Below, piece after piece: positions 1-10,700 of a stretch of DNA of 64,000 nucleotides (its first letter is position 1; each line of letters starts with the position of its first letter). This DNA is from Variovorax sp. SG517. GTDB lineage: Bacteria; Pseudomonadota; Gammaproteobacteria; Burkholderiales; Burkholderiaceae_C. The DNA lies in assembly GCF_013376045.1 (NCBI RefSeq), contig NZ_JABMJG010000001.1, forward strand, positions 992,001-1,056,000, in the 5' to 3' direction. Both the position numbers and the translations under genes were made by a program. The notes under the pieces are model-generated. The model did not search any database, was not told the origin of the DNA, and was given only the letters and a program-made list of their open reading frames with translations.

Positions 1-540
1 CAGCCACACTGTGTAGCCGAAGGTGCTGGCGTAGGAGAGCGCGCGCTGCAGCACCTGCGTGTCGGCCAGCGGCACCTCGGCCTGGCCGAAGCCGATGCAG
101 CCGGCCTCGGTGAGCTCGGCCATCTCGGTGAGCACGCCGCCGGCGAGGCCGCGCGTGAGCGCGCCCTGCGGGAACAGGCGCGCGGCCTGCAGTTTCTCGG
201 CGCGGAACTTGAGCATCTCGACCAGGCCGGGCTCGTCGAGCACCGGGTCGGTGTCGGGCGGGCACACGAGGCTGGTCACGCCGCCGGCGATGGCCGCGGC
301 CATCTCGCTTTCGAGCATGCCCTCGTGCTCGTAGCCGGGCTCGCGCAGCCGCGCGGCCAGGTCGACGAGGCCCGGCGCGACGATGCAGCCGGTGGCGTCG
401 ATGGTGCGCCCGGCCTTGAAGCCAGCGGGAATGCCGTTGCCGATGCCGGCGATCTTTCCGTCGGCGATGGCGATGTCGGCCTTTTCATCGATGCCCGACG
501 CGGGGTCGACAACGCGGCCATTGGTGATGTGGATGTTCAT
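1..540 (-). CDS. pyrC': Dihydroorotase-like protein PyrC' (non-catalytic type), C-terminus cut by window edge
   Basis: 180 codons are visible from the ATG at 540; the rest lies outside the window. The N-terminal part has the amidohydrolase layout of class I dihydroorotase (MNIHITNGRVVDP start, then PGLVDL). The metal-binding signature DxHxHxR instead reads DLAARLR: the two zinc-ligand histidines are Ala62 and Arg64, while Asp60 and Arg66 are kept. This is the state known for Pseudomonas PyrC', which has no dihydroorotase activity but is needed to assemble active aspartate transcarbamoylase with PyrB. It follows pyrB on the same strand after 139 bases that hold a repeat copy. A functional dihydroorotase is therefore expected elsewhere in the genome (inference). 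Confidence 0.85.
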   Translation of the reverse strand, partial: MNIHITNGRVVDPASGIDEKADIAIADGKIAGIGNGIPAGFKAGRTIDATGCIVAPGLVDLAARLREPGYEHEGMLESEMAAAIAGGVTSLVCPPDTDPVLDEPGLVEMLKFRAEKLQAARLFPQGALTRGLAGGVLTEMAELTEAGCIGFGQAEVPLADTQVLQRALSYASTFGYTVWL

Positions 541-568
541 GCGTCTGTACTTCCGGTGACGGTCATGG

Positions 569-679
569 CCTTTTCGGGAAACACCGTGGAACCGGCTTCG
601 CCGGGCCACCGGTGTTGCCCCCGGCAGGGGGTTGGCGAAGCGACACCAAGTGCGCGAAGACTGGGGGCGAGCAACATTT
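569..679 (+). repeat. Dispersed stop-codon-adjacent repeat, copy A
   Basis: One of four related copies (others at 11029-11129, 16128-16212 and 23716-23823). It contains the core GGCGAAGCGACACCAAGTGC (other copies have CGACACGAAGTGCGC), a CCCCC/GGGGG-type hairpin around 616-632 and a CCGGC-TTC-GCCGG-type hairpin around 592-604. Its right end abuts the pyrB stop codon at 680-682. It lies between pyrB and pyrC', so it would sit inside their shared transcript. Confidence 0.85.
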
Positions 680-1642
680 CTATGCCTCGTTCCCCGCCAC
701 GATGCTCATCACCGCCATGCGCACGGCGATGCCGAAGGTCACCTGCGGAAGGATCACGCTCTGCTTGCCGTCGACCACGGCGGAGTCGATCTCCACGCCG
801 CGGTTGATGGGGCCCGGGTGCATCACGATGGCGTCGGGCTTGGCCAGCTGCAGCTTTTCCTGCGTGAGGCCGAAGGTCTTGAAGAACTCCTGCGACGAGG
901 GCAGCAGCGCGCCGCTCATGCGTTCGTTCTGCAGGCGCAGCATGATGACCACGTCGCAGTCCTTGATGCCCTCTTCGAGCGTGTGGCACACGCGCACGCC
1001 CATGCCGGCCATGTCGCCGGGCACCAGAGTCTTCGGGCCGACCACGCGCACCTCGGCGCAGCCCAGCGTGGTGAGCGCGTGGATGTCGGAGCGCGCCACA
1101 CGCGAATGCAGCACGTCGCCGACGATGGCGACCGTGAGATTCGAGAAATCCTTCTTGTAGTGGCGGATCGTGTACATGTCGAGCAGCCCCTGCGTCGGGT
1201 GCGCGTGGCGGCCGTCGCCGGCGTTCACCACGTGCACGTGCGGCGCCACATGCTGCGCGATCAGGTAGGGCGCGCCCGACTCGCTGTGGCGCACCACGAA
1301 CAGGTCGGCGGCCATGGCGCTCAGGTTGGCGATGGTGTCCAGCAGCGACTCGCCCTTGGTGGCCGAGGAGCGCGCAATGTCGAGGTTGATCACGTCGGCG
1401 CTCAGGCGCTTGGCGGCGATCTCGAAGGTGGTGCGCGTGCGCGTGCTGTTCTCGAAGAACAGGTTGAACACGCTCTTGCCGCGCAGCAGCGGCACCTTCT
1501 TCACCTCGCGGTCGCTCACGCTCGTGAAGTTGGCGGCCGTGTCGAGGATGTGCGTGACGATGTCCTTGGGCAGGCCCTCGATCGACAGCAGGTGGATCAG
1601 CTCGCCGTTCTTGTTGAGCTGGGGGTTTCGCTTGTAGAGCAT
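680..1642 (-). CDS. pyrB: Aspartate carbamoyltransferase catalytic subunit
   Basis: Joins carbamoyl phosphate and L-aspartate to form N-carbamoyl-L-aspartate, the committed step of pyrimidine synthesis. The 320-residue protein has the usual length and carries the carbamoyl-phosphate motif STRTRTTFE in the N-terminal half, then [11 protein letters not shown], and MHPGPINRG near the C-terminus. The ATG at 1642 was chosen because it overlaps the pyrR stop (TAATG) and starts the typical [10 protein letters not shown]; the open frame runs further upstream only because it overlaps pyrR. With PyrC' downstream and PyrR upstream this matches the Pseudomonas/Burkholderiales pyrimidine arrangement, in which PyrB and PyrC' form a dodecameric enzyme. 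Confidence 0.97.
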   Translation of the reverse strand: MLYKRNPQLNKNGELIHLLSIEGLPKDIVTHILDTAANFTSVSDREVKKVPLLRGKSVFNLFFENSTRTRTTFEIAAKRLSADVINLDIARSSATKGESLLDTIANLSAMAADLFVVRHSESGAPYLIAQHVAPHVHVVNAGDGRHAHPTQGLLDMYTIRHYKKDFSNLTVAIVGDVLHSRVARSDIHALTTLGCAEVRVVGPKTLVPGDMAGMGVRVCHTLEEGIKDCDVVIMLRLQNERMSGALLPSSQEFFKTFGLTQEKLQLAKPDAIVMHPGPINRGVEIDSAVVDGKQSVILPQVTFGIAVRMAVMSIVAGNEA

Positions 1643-2139
1643 TACTTGCTTTCCTCCAGCTTCAGGCTGAATGCGCCGTCGGCAGCGCGGGCCAGGGCCA
1701 ACAGTTGGGAGTTCGGCAGCGTGAGCGTCGTCGCGGCAAAGTCGGCGGCCACGGGCAGTTCGCGGCCGCCACGGTCCACCAGCACCGCCAGGCGCACGCT
1801 GGCCGGGCGGCCGAAGTCGAACAGCTCGTTGAGCACCGCGCGGATGGTGCGGCCGGTGTAGAGCACGTCGTCGAGCAGCAGCACGTCGGCGCCGTTCACG
1901 TCGAAGGGCAGCGAGGTCTGCGCGCTGGCCGACAGGCCGCGGCGCGCGAAGTCGTCGCGGTGCATGGCCGAGGAGATGACGCCGGGCGCGCCGGGCAGGC
2001 CCAGGTCCTTCTGCAGCCGCTCGACCAGCCATGCGCCGCCGGAGGTGATGCCAACCAGCCTGGTGTCGAGGCGCATCAACGGCTTCACGCCGGCCAGCAG
2101 CTTCGTGTAGAGCGCTTCGGCATCGGGAATTGAACTCAC
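1642..2139 (-). CDS. pyrR: PyrR bifunctional protein (uracil phosphoribosyltransferase type)
   Basis: 165 residues with a type I phosphoribosyltransferase fold; the PRPP loop [16 protein letters not shown] is intact. In Gram-positives PyrR binds pyr leader RNA; in Gram-negative bacteria it mainly shows uracil phosphoribosyltransferase activity and sometimes a regulatory role. The start is a GTG at 2139: an AAGGAG sequence lies about six bases upstream and the GTGA overlaps the ruvX stop by four bases. A longer frame exists but only shadows ruvX. The stop overlaps the pyrB ATG. I see no attenuator-like leader inside the cluster, so regulation here is unclear. Confidence 0.92.
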   Translation of the reverse strand: MSSIPDAEALYTKLLAGVKPLMRLDTRLVGITSGGAWLVERLQKDLGLPGAPGVISSAMHRDDFARRGLSASAQTSLPFDVNGADVLLLDDVLYTGRTIRAVLNELFDFGRPASVRLAVLVDRGGRELPVAADFAATTLTLPNSQLLALARAADGAFSLKLEESK

Positions 2140-2570
2140 GAAAGACTCCTTAGAAATTGCTCCAGGATGATGCAGGCCGATGCGGCATCGGCGTCGCGGG
2201 CGCCTGACGACAACGCCTCGGTCGTGCTGTAGCGCTCGTCGACTTCGAACACCTGGAGATTGAAACGGCCGCGCAGCTGGCGCGCGAACTTCTGCGCGCG
2301 GCGGGTGTTCTCGTGCGCGGCGCCGTCGGGGTGGTACGGCACGCCGATCACCAGCGCGTCGGGCTGCCATTCCTTGATGCGCGCCTCGACCTGCGCGAAG
2401 CGGGCGTCGCCCTCGGCCTTGATGGTCGGCTGGGGCGTGGCGGTGCGCAGCAGCCGGTTGCCGCTGGCCACGCCCGTGCGCTTGAGGCCGAAATCGAAGG
2501 CCAGGAAGCTCTGGAAATGGACGGGAACAGGAACGGAAGAAGAAGCGGTGGGAGCGGGAGCGTCCGGCAT
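2136..2570 (-). CDS. ruvX: RuvX/YqgF family RNase H-fold protein (putative Holliday junction resolvase, pre-16S rRNA processing)
   Basis: About 144 residues with the YqgF signature near the N-terminus ([17 protein letters not shown]), the central [10 protein letters not shown] and the C-terminal [12 protein letters not shown], where the acidic metal ligands of the RNase H fold lie. The family is linked to processing of the 16S rRNA 5' end and named after a proposed resolvase role. The ATG at 2570 is used; a TTG at 2585 that overlaps the algH stop would add five residues and cannot be excluded. The gene is coupled by overlap to pyrR downstream and lies after algH, as in many proteobacteria. 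Confidence 0.9.
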   Translation of the reverse strand: MPDAPAPTASSSVPVPVHFQSFLAFDFGLKRTGVASGNRLLRTATPQPTIKAEGDARFAQVEARIKEWQPDALVIGVPYHPDGAAHENTRRAQKFARQLRGRFNLQVFEVDERYSTTEALSSGARDADAASACIILEQFLRSLS

Positions 2571-2581
2571 GGCGGCTGGGC

Positions 2582-3160
2582 TCAAGCGTGTCCGGCGTCG
2601 GGCGAGAGCTTCCAGGCCTCCAGGCCCAGCAGCATCAGCGCCTTGTCGTAGCGCTGCTCGATCGGGGTGTCGAAGATCACGGCCGGGTCGGCGCCCACGG
2701 TGAGCCAGCTGTTCTCGGCCAGCTCGGATTCGAGCTGCCCTTCGCCCCAGGCCGCGTAGCCCAGGGAAACCAGCACCTTGCGCGGGCCCGCGCCGGTGGC
2801 CAGGGCCTCCAGCACGTCCTTGGAGGTAGTCATCTCGAGCCCGCCGGGGATGGTCATGGTCGAGGCGTAGACGGATTCCTCGGGCTTCTCGGCCTGGGTG
2901 AAGACCGGCTCGTGCAGCACGAAGCCGCGCTCGGTCTGTACCGGGCCGCCCTGGAAGACGGGGGCTTCGCCCAGTTCGGGGCGGGCCAGGTGCAGCTCGA
3001 TCTTCTCGAAGAGCACCTTGAGGTTGATGTCGCTGGGTTTGTTGATCACCAGGCCGAGCGCGCCGCGCTCGCTGTGTTCGCAGAGGTACACGACGCTGCG
3101 GTTGAAAGTTTTGTCTTCCATCCCGGGCATCGCTATCAAAAAGTGATGCGTGAGGTTCAT
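2582..3160 (-). CDS. algH: AlgH/YqgE family protein
   Basis: 192-residue cytoplasmic protein of the AlgH/YqgE family, biochemical role unknown; it is widely conserved next to yqgF. The start MNLTHHFLIAMPGM matches the family N-terminus, so the ATG at 3160 is preferred over one seven codons upstream at 3181. Conserved landmarks are RSVVYLCEH, ALGLVINKP and LGYAAWGEGQLE. It heads the minus-strand pyrimidine cluster. Its start codon lies only 21 bases from that of the divergent photolyase. A TAAAAT sequence on the minus strand (3192-3197), inside the photolyase 5' end, could be its -10 box. Confidence 0.93.
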   Translation of the reverse strand: MNLTHHFLIAMPGMEDKTFNRSVVYLCEHSERGALGLVINKPSDINLKVLFEKIELHLARPELGEAPVFQGGPVQTERGFVLHEPVFTQAEKPEESVYASTMTIPGGLEMTTSKDVLEALATGAGPRKVLVSLGYAAWGEGQLESELAENSWLTVGADPAVIFDTPIEQRYDKALMLLGLEAWKLSPDAGHA

Positions 3161-3181
3161 CGGGGCAGAATCGGCGGCCAT

Positions 3182-4681
3182 ATGCCCCCGATTTTACTGG
3201 CCGTCGACAAGACCTATCCCAAAGGGCTCATGTGGTTCCGCCGCGACCTGCGCGTGGACGACAACGCCGCCCTCTACCGTGCGCTTCGGGCCTGCCGGCA
3301 GGTGCTGTGCGTGTTCGTGTTCGACAAGGCGATCCTGGACGCCCTGCCCACGGTCGACCGCCGGGTGGAGTTCATCCGCGAATCGCTGGTGGAGCTCGAG
3401 GCCGGGCTGCGCGCCCTGGGTGGCGGGCTGATCGTGCGGCACGCAGTGGCGGCGCAGGAGATCCCGGCGCTGGCCCGCGAACTGGGTGTGCAGGCGGTGT
3501 TCGCCAACCGCGACGACGAGCCCGACGCGCTGGAGCGCGACGCCAAGGTCTTCGGCGCCCTGGCCAACGCGGGCGTGACCTTCCACACCTACAAGGACTC
3601 GACCGTCTTCGACCGCGACGAGGTCATGACCAAGACCGGCCAGCCCTACACGGTGTTCACGCCCTACAAGCGGGCCTGGCTGGCCAAGCTCGACTCCTTC
3701 TTCCTCAAGCCGTACCCGGTACGCAACCACGCCGATGCGCTCGCCCCCTCGCCCCAGGCCTACGGCGAGCCGGTGCCCGCGCTGCGCGAGATCGGCTTCG
3801 AGAAGAGCAACCTGTCGACGCTGGAGATCCCCACCGGCACCAGCGGCGCCGGCAAGCTCTTCGAGGACTTCTTCGAGCGCATCGACCGCTACGACCAGGC
3901 ACGCGACTTCCCCGCCGTGCGCGGCCCCAGCTACATGGGCATCCACCTGCGCTTCGGCACGGTGTCGATCCGGCAGATGGCGAGCCTGTCGCACCAGCTC
4001 TCGCTGCAGGGCAACACGGGCGCGGCGACCTGGCTGAGCGAGCTGATCTGGCGGGAGTTCTATTTCCAGATCCTGGCGCACTTCCCGCACGTGCACAAAG
4101 GCGGCGAGTCCAAGAGCTTCCGCCCCGAGTACGACAAGATCCAGTGGCACCACGGCAAGCACGCCGACCAGCTCTTCGACGCCTGGTGCAACGGCCGCAC
4201 CGGCTATCCGCTGGTGGACGCCGCCATGCTGCAGATCAACCAGAGCGGCTACATGCACAACCGCCTGCGCATGGTGGCCGCGAGCTTCCTGTGCAAGGAC
4301 CTGGGGCTGGACTGGCGCCGCGGCGAGGCCTACTTCGCGCTGCACCTCAACGACTTCGAGCTGGCCTCGAACAACGGCGGCTGGCAGTGGGCCAGCTCCA
4401 GCGGCTGCGACGCCCAGCCCTACTTCCGCATCTTCAACCCGGTGACCCAGAGCGAGCGCTTCGACCCCGAGGGCAAGTTCATCCGCCGCTACCTGCCGCA
4501 GCTCGCGGGACTGTCGAACACGGCGATCCACGCGCCCTGGCTGGCCTCGCCGGTAGAGCTCGAAGCCGCCGGCATCAAGCTCGGCGAAAACTATCCGAAG
4601 CCGGTGGTCGACCACGCCGAGGCCCGCGAGAAGACGCTGCAGCGCTACGGCGTGGCGCGCGCGAAGGCGCTGCAGAAATAG
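3182..4681 (+). CDS. phrB: Deoxyribodipyrimidine (CPD) photolyase
   Basis: 499 residues. It uses blue light and reduced FAD to reverse cyclobutane pyrimidine dimers. The N-terminal alpha/beta antenna domain begins WFRRDLRVDDN; the C-terminal helical FAD domain carries the hallmark run WQWASSSGCDAQPYFRIFNP (around residues 400-422), plus WLSELIWREFY and GYMHNRLRM. Two starts are possible: ATG 3182 (used) or ATG 3230 directly before WFRRDLR. A much longer upstream frame is only the shadow of algH. The gene stands alone on the plus strand and ends at a bidirectional terminator. Confidence 0.95.
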   Translation: MPPILLAVDKTYPKGLMWFRRDLRVDDNAALYRALRACRQVLCVFVFDKAILDALPTVDRRVEFIRESLVELEAGLRALGGGLIVRHAVAAQEIPALARELGVQAVFANRDDEPDALERDAKVFGALANAGVTFHTYKDSTVFDRDEVMTKTGQPYTVFTPYKRAWLAKLDSFFLKPYPVRNHADALAPSPQAYGEPVPALREIGFEKSNLSTLEIPTGTSGAGKLFEDFFERIDRYDQARDFPAVRGPSYMGIHLRFGTVSIRQMASLSHQLSLQGNTGAATWLSELIWREFYFQILAHFPHVHKGGESKSFRPEYDKIQWHHGKHADQLFDAWCNGRTGYPLVDAAMLQINQSGYMHNRLRMVAASFLCKDLGLDWRRGEAYFALHLNDFELASNNGGWQWASSSGCDAQPYFRIFNPVTQSERFDPEGKFIRRYLPQLAGLSNTAIHAPWLASPVELEAAGIKLGENYPKPVVDHAEAREKTLQRYGVARAKALQK

Positions 4682-4701
4682 GAAGCGCAGGAACCGGAAA
4701 A

Positions 4702-4728
4702 GAAAAAGGGCCACATGGGCCCTTTTTC
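4702..4728. terminator. Bidirectional intrinsic terminator between phrB and chpA
   Basis: 11-bp perfect stem (4702-4712 with 4718-4728), five-base loop, with the A and T runs forming the outer stem. A GC core GGGCC flanked by five A on one side and five T on the other can terminate both the photolyase transcript and the convergent chpA transcript. Confidence 0.9.
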
Positions 4729-4751
4729 GATGGAGCGGCAGGCCAGGCGCG

Positions 4752-7700
4752 TCAGGCCGCGACCGCCAGCGCCGACTCGCTCGTGTACGCACGCACCAGG
4801 CGCAGCAGTTCCTCTTCCGAGTACGGCTTGCCGAGGTAGTGGTTCACGCCCAGCGTGCGCGCGTAGTCGCGGTGCTTCTCGGCGATGCGCGAGGTGATCA
4901 TGATGATCGGCAGTTCGGCCAGGGCCGCGTCGGCGCGGATGTTGCGGGCCAGGTCGAAGCCGTCCATGCGCGGCATCTCGATGTCCGACAGCACCACCGC
5001 CGGGCGCTCCTGCTGCAGCCGCTCCAGCGCCTGCAGGCCGTCGGCCGCGAGCGACACCCGATAGCCTTCGCGCTGCAGCAGGCGCTGCGTGACGCGGCGC
5101 ACGGTGATGGAGTCGTCCACCACCAGCACCAGCGGAATCTGCGGCACCGCCGGGGCCAGCGTCTGCAACGGCTCCTGCGGCGCGCCCTGGTCGGCCACGG
5201 CGGCCGAGGCCTGCACCGCGGGCGCCGCGAGCGCGGCGGCCTGGCGCTCGCGCGCCTGTTCGCCGTGCACCGCCGCCAGCGCCACCGGGTTGTAGATCAG
5301 CGCCACCGCGCCCGAGGCCAGCACCGAGATGCCGGCCAGTCCGGGCAGCCGCGCCAGCTGCGGGCCGAGGTTCTTCACCACGACTTCCTGGTTGCCCAGA
5401 ACTTCGTCCACGTGCAGGGCCACGCGCTGCGCCGCGCTTCGCACGACCACGATGGTGTTGTTCTTGGCCAGGCCCTGTCCGCTGCGGGTGGAAGCCTGCA
5501 GCAGCGCGCCGGTCCAGTAGAACGGCACCTGCTCGCTGCCGAAGGGGTGGCTGTTGTGCAGGTAGGCGGCCTCGAGGTCGGCCGCGCCCACGCGCTGCAC
5601 CAGTTCCACCAGGTTCGACGGCACGCCGATGGACACCTCGCCCGCGCGCAGCATCACCACGTGCGTCACGGCGGTGGTCAGCGGCAGCACCAGCTTGAAG
5701 ATGGTGCCCTGGCCCGGCGTGCTGTGCGTCTCGATGCGGCCGCCGAGCGCGGCGATCTGCGCGCGCACCACGTCCATGCCGATGCCGCGGCCGGCGAGTT
5801 CGGAAACCTGCCCCGCCGTCGAGAAGCCGGGCTTGAAGATCAGCTCGGTGGCCTCCTCGGGCGTGAGCTCCTGGTCGGCGCCCAGCAGGCCCAGCGTGCG
5901 GGCACGCTCGGCGATGCGCTTGTGGTCGAGGCCGGCGCCGTCGTCGCGGAAGCTCACCGACACGTCGTTGCCCTCGTGGTGCAGGTCGATGACGATCAGG
6001 CCGCTGGCGTCCTTGCCGGCCTTCTCGCGCACCGCCGCATCCTCGATGCCGTGGGCCACGCAGTTGCGCAGCAGGTGCTCGAAGGCGGGCGTCATCCGGT
6101 CGAGCACGCCGCGGTCCATTTCGATGGAGCCGCCGACGATGTCCAGGCGCACCTGCTTGCCGGTGTCCTTCGAAGCCTGGCGCACCACGCGATAGAGGCG
6201 GTCGGAGATGCCCTCGAACTCCACCATTCGCGTGCGCAGCAGGCCGCGCTGCAGTTCGCGTGTCTGGCGCGCCTGCACGCTGAGGTCGTCTTCCGTCGCC
6301 TGCACCGTCTTCTGCAGGGTGCGCTGCACGGTGGCCACGTCGTTCACCGACTCGGCCATCATGCGCGTGAGCTCCTGCACGCGGGTGAAGCGGTCGAACT
6401 CCAGCGGGTCGAAGCTCTGCTGCGAGTCCTTGGCCTGTGCGAGGCGCGACTGCATCTGGCTTTCGGCCTGCACCTCGATGTCGCGCAGCTGCTGGCGCAG
6501 GCGGTCCAGGTTGCCCGTGAGATCGGACAGCGAGCCGCGCAGTTGGCCGAGTTCGGCCTCCAGGCGCGAACGCGTGATGATGACCTCGCCGGTCTGCGCG
6601 ACCAGGCGGTCGAGCAGCTGGGTGCGGATGCGCACGGCCTGGCCGGTCGCGGCGCGCAGCGGTGCCACCAGGGCGGCCGGCGCGGGGCGCGGCTGCAGCG
6701 TGGCGGGTGCCGCGTCGGTTGCCGTTGCCGCCGGCGCCGTTTCGGCGGCGGGCTCGTCGTCGAGGCTCGCCGCGGGCGCGACGGTTTCGTCGTTCGCCGG
6801 CACGCCGGCTTCGGGCGCCTGGGAAGCGACGGCGACGGGCGCCGCCGAAGTGGCCGCGGCCACGATCTGGGCCAGCTCGACCTGCGTGGCGTCGTCGGCC
6901 GCGCGCAGCGCGTCGAAGGTGGCCTGCAGGGTGTCGAGGCGGGCCAGCAGCTTCTCGATGTCGGCCCGCTCGGCGCCCTGGGAACCCAGGACTTCGATCT
7001 CGGACTCCATGCGGTGCGCGCGCTCGCCCAGGCGCATGGCGCCGGCCAGCCGCGCGCTGCCCTTGAGCGTGTGCAGCGTGCGCAGCACCGAGGCGCGCGG
7101 CGCGCTGTCGTCGGGGTGGTGCGCCCACTGGCGCAGCGCTTCGCCGAGCTGGGGCAGCAGTTCGGCCGCCTCTTCCTCGAAGATGGGGAACAGGTCGACG
7201 TCGACCGCGTCGGCCAGGTCGATGGCGTCTTCGGAGTCGTCCAGCGCCACGTCGGCGACGGGCTCGCTGACCACCACCTGCGGCAGCGGCCGGGCTTCGG
7301 CGCGCATGGCGGCTTCGGTGGGCATCGGCGAATTGGCGATGTCGCGCAGCGCCTGCAGCGTGCCTTCGGCGGGATCGCGCAGCAGGCCGACCGCGAACTG
7401 GTGCAGCAGGCGGCGCAGCTCGTCGGCCGCGGCCACCAGCACCATGCCCTGCTCGCGGGTGCCGCTGCCCTGCATCTGCAGGTGCTGCAGCGCGGCCTCG
7501 AACAGGCGGGCCATGCCCGAAAGGCTGTGGAAGCCGACGGTGGCGGAGCTGCCGGCCAGCGAATGGGCCAGCGCGACGGTCGAGTCGGACAGGCGCTTAT
7601 GCGACTCGAGCGCCCATTCGCCCACGTCGGTGGCGAGCTGGCGGGACCATTCGTCGGCCTCGTTGAGGTAGACGTTGTAGAGCTGGATGCCGATGCGCAG

Positions 7701-10700
7701 CGGGCCGATCACCTTGACCTGGTCCTCGGCGCTTTCCTGCGGCGCCGCGGCGGGTGCCGCGGCCACGACCGGCTCGGGAGCGGCGTCGGCGACGAGGATC
7801 TGCGCTTCCTCGGGCTCGGCGGGTGCCTCGAAGATGGGCGCGACCACTTCCTCGGCGGCCACCGGGGCGGGTTCGGGTTCGGGTTCGGGTTCGGGTTCAG
7901 CTTCGGCAGCCGGCTGCGGCGCGGCCTCGGCGACCGGCTCTTCCAAATGCAGCGCATGCAGCGGCTCGGGCGCGGCCTCGACCGTCTCCGGTTCCACGGC
8001 GGGCTCGATGACGGGTTCGGCGGCGGCCTGCACGGGCAGCGGCTCGGGCTCCCATTGCAGGTCGGGCAGGCCGGCCGTGGTGGGCACGGAGCTGACGATG
8101 GATTCGGGTTCGGCAGCGGGAGCCAGCGGTTCGGCGGGCTCCGACTTCAGTTCCACGACGGCCGGCGTCCTGGCGGGCGGCGCCAGGAAGTCGAACATCT
8201 CGCCGCTCGGCAGCACCAGCGGCGGCGGGGGTTCGTCGGTCTGCTTGGCCTCGAAGTCGATGAAGTCGGTCGAGGCGAAATCGTCGTCGGCCTCGGGCGT
8301 CGCGGGGGCCTTCGCGGGCTCCGGCTCCTGCCAGGCCAGGGTTTCGAACGGGGCTTCGGGAACCGCGGGAGCTTCCGGAGCTGCGGCGGCAGGTGCCGGC
8401 GCGAGGGCTTCGGCCGTCAGGGACAGGTCCGGCAGGTCGGGCAGCTGGAGCGGGGGCAGCTCCGCCGCCACGGGGGCCGCAACCTCGAGGGGTGCAGGCT
8501 CAGGCGTAGAAACGGGCGGCTCGGCCGCGATGTGGCGCGCGGCCACCGCGAGGGCTTCGGCATCGGCCACGCGCACCGGCGGGGGCACGGGCTCGCCCGC
8601 CAGCAGTGCGTTGGCCACGCGGCTGAACGGGGCGGACTTCCAGCCATGGGCGGAACCCGAGGCGATGGCCTCGACCCACTCGCCGAACTCCTTCATCGTG
8701 CGTTCGGTGCCTGCCAGCAGTTCGGGCGTGGCGGCGCGCTGGTCGGCCAGCCAGGTGTTGAGCACCTGTTCGAGCGACCAGGCGGCATCGCCGAACTCGG
8801 TGAGGCCGACCATGCGCGAGCTGCCCTTGAGCGTGTGGAAGGCGCGGCGCAGGATCGTGAGTTCCTCGGTGTCGTCCGGGTAGCTGGCGAGTTCCTCGAT
8901 GGCGGCCAAGCCGTTCTGCACGACCTCGCGAGCCTCCTCGAGGAAGATGTTCTGCAGGTCGTCTTCTTCGAGCTCGGTGACTTCGGTGTCGGGCAGCGCG
9001 GCCGGACCGGAGATCTTGTGGGTCCAGCTGTCGGCCTTGCTGCTGAACTCCTCGATCGGCGAGGGCTTGGCCTTGGGCGCGGCGAGCGCCGCGAGCTTCG
9101 AGGCGATCTGGGCGTCGACTTCCTCGATGCTGAGCACCGGAGCGGCCGGTGCCTGGCTGGGCGCGGCACCCTCGCCGGCGGTGGCGTCGGCGGCCTGGCG
9201 GCCCATCAGCGGCTTGAGTTCGCCGGCGTCGGCGTCGAACACGAACAGGCGCTTGGCCAGCGCCGGCTGGTAGCCCAGCATGTCGATCAGGAAGCCGAGC
9301 GCACCGAGGTTGTTGCCCAGCGCGTCGAAGCCGGCCATTTCCTCGGCCGGCGAGGTGCTGACGAGCATCGCCTCGACGTCCTCGCGCATGCGCTGCACGG
9401 TGAGGGCGGCCTGGTCGAGGCCGAGCACGGAGAACACGCCGCGCATCTGCAGGAGTTGCGTCGGCACGGTGCGCAGCAGGCCCTTTTCGGCGGGGCGGCG
9501 GAAATACTGGTCGAGCGACTTCTCGAGTTCGGCCAGGTGGCTGCGCAGCTCGTCGACCACGGTGCCCATGGTCTGGCGGTCGCTCACGCGGCGGTAGAGG
9601 TCCTCCATCCACGGCTCGAGCGGCTCGGAATGGCCGCCGGCGCGCACGCGCTCGATGCGGCCCGCCAGCTGCAGCGTGCGGGCGGTGAGCTGCGGATCGC
9701 TCGGGTCGAGGTCTTCGAGGGCGGCTTCCAGGTAGAGCACCGAGGTGGCGACTTCCATCGCGAGCTCGGTGCCCGGCGCCTGGCCGGAACGCACGGAAGC
9801 CTCGACCGCGTGGGTCAGGGCCTGCACCATCGGCAGGCTCGGCGGATGCAGTTTCTGCAGCGATTCGCCCAGCTGCGCGAAGGTGTCGGCCACCTGGCGC
9901 GTGCGGGTGATGTCGCCGCCCGAGAGCGCCGACCACATTTCCTTGGCGGTCTCGATGCGCTTGCGCGCCTGCTGCAGCACCAGCGGATCGAAGCGGCCGA
10001 ACTGCTCGACGTTGTAGTCGACGTACTGTTCGCTGGCGATGCCCCAGGCGAGGCGCACGGTGCGCAGCGTGGCGGCGTCGTCGCCTGCCGCGGGCACGGC
10101 CTGCGCACAGAAGAAGAGCAGATCCTGGCCCAGGCGGTCGGACACGACGCTGTCGCCGCGCGCGAGCGTCGCGTACTGCAGCAGCACGCGCGAGGCGGCG
10201 CGCTTGACGTAGGCGTCGGGCGTGATCAGCCCGGTGGCCAGGGCCTCGAAGAAGCCGGCGGCCAGCGTCCAGAAGCTCGCGACGCGGGGCAGCAGCGCGC
10301 CGCGGCCGAGGCCCAGGCACAGCGCGTGCAGCCGGCGCGCGGCCTGCGTGTCGCCGCTCTTGATGAGCTGCAGCACCTCGCGGTCGAGCCGCGAGCGCAC
10401 GGACGGGTCGTAGGCGATGGCCGCCTGCGTGAGCGCCGGCTTGATCTCGACCCAGCGCCAGGCGGTGCTCCAGAGGTCGGCCGGATGCACGCGCTCGTTG
10501 CCGACGAGCTCCAGCACGTCACGGTATTGGGGAAAGAGCGCCACCGACGAGACCGGCTTGCCGGCCAGCAGCGCGCCGAGGAAGTCGGTGACGGCGAAGC
10601 CGGCACGCTCGATCTTGTTCACTGCCGCTTCGGTGCAGCGCTGCGGCTCGGCGATGAAGCCCTGCACCGCGAACTCGATGGCGCCCAGCACCAGCGCGGG

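Noticed and set aside
1642-2370. Longer PyrR frame starting inside ruvX
   Set aside because: The GTG at 2139 has a good ribosome site and matches PyrR length; the extra part is ruvX read in another frame.
2588-3181. 198-codon N-terminal extension of the photolyase
   Set aside because: The extension is antisense to algH and has no conserved sequence; the photolyase domain begins at WFRRDLR just after 3230.
7869-7898. Hexanucleotide repeat as a possible CRISPR-like array
   Set aside because: No spacers; it is an uninterrupted in-frame Glu-Pro codon run inside chpA.
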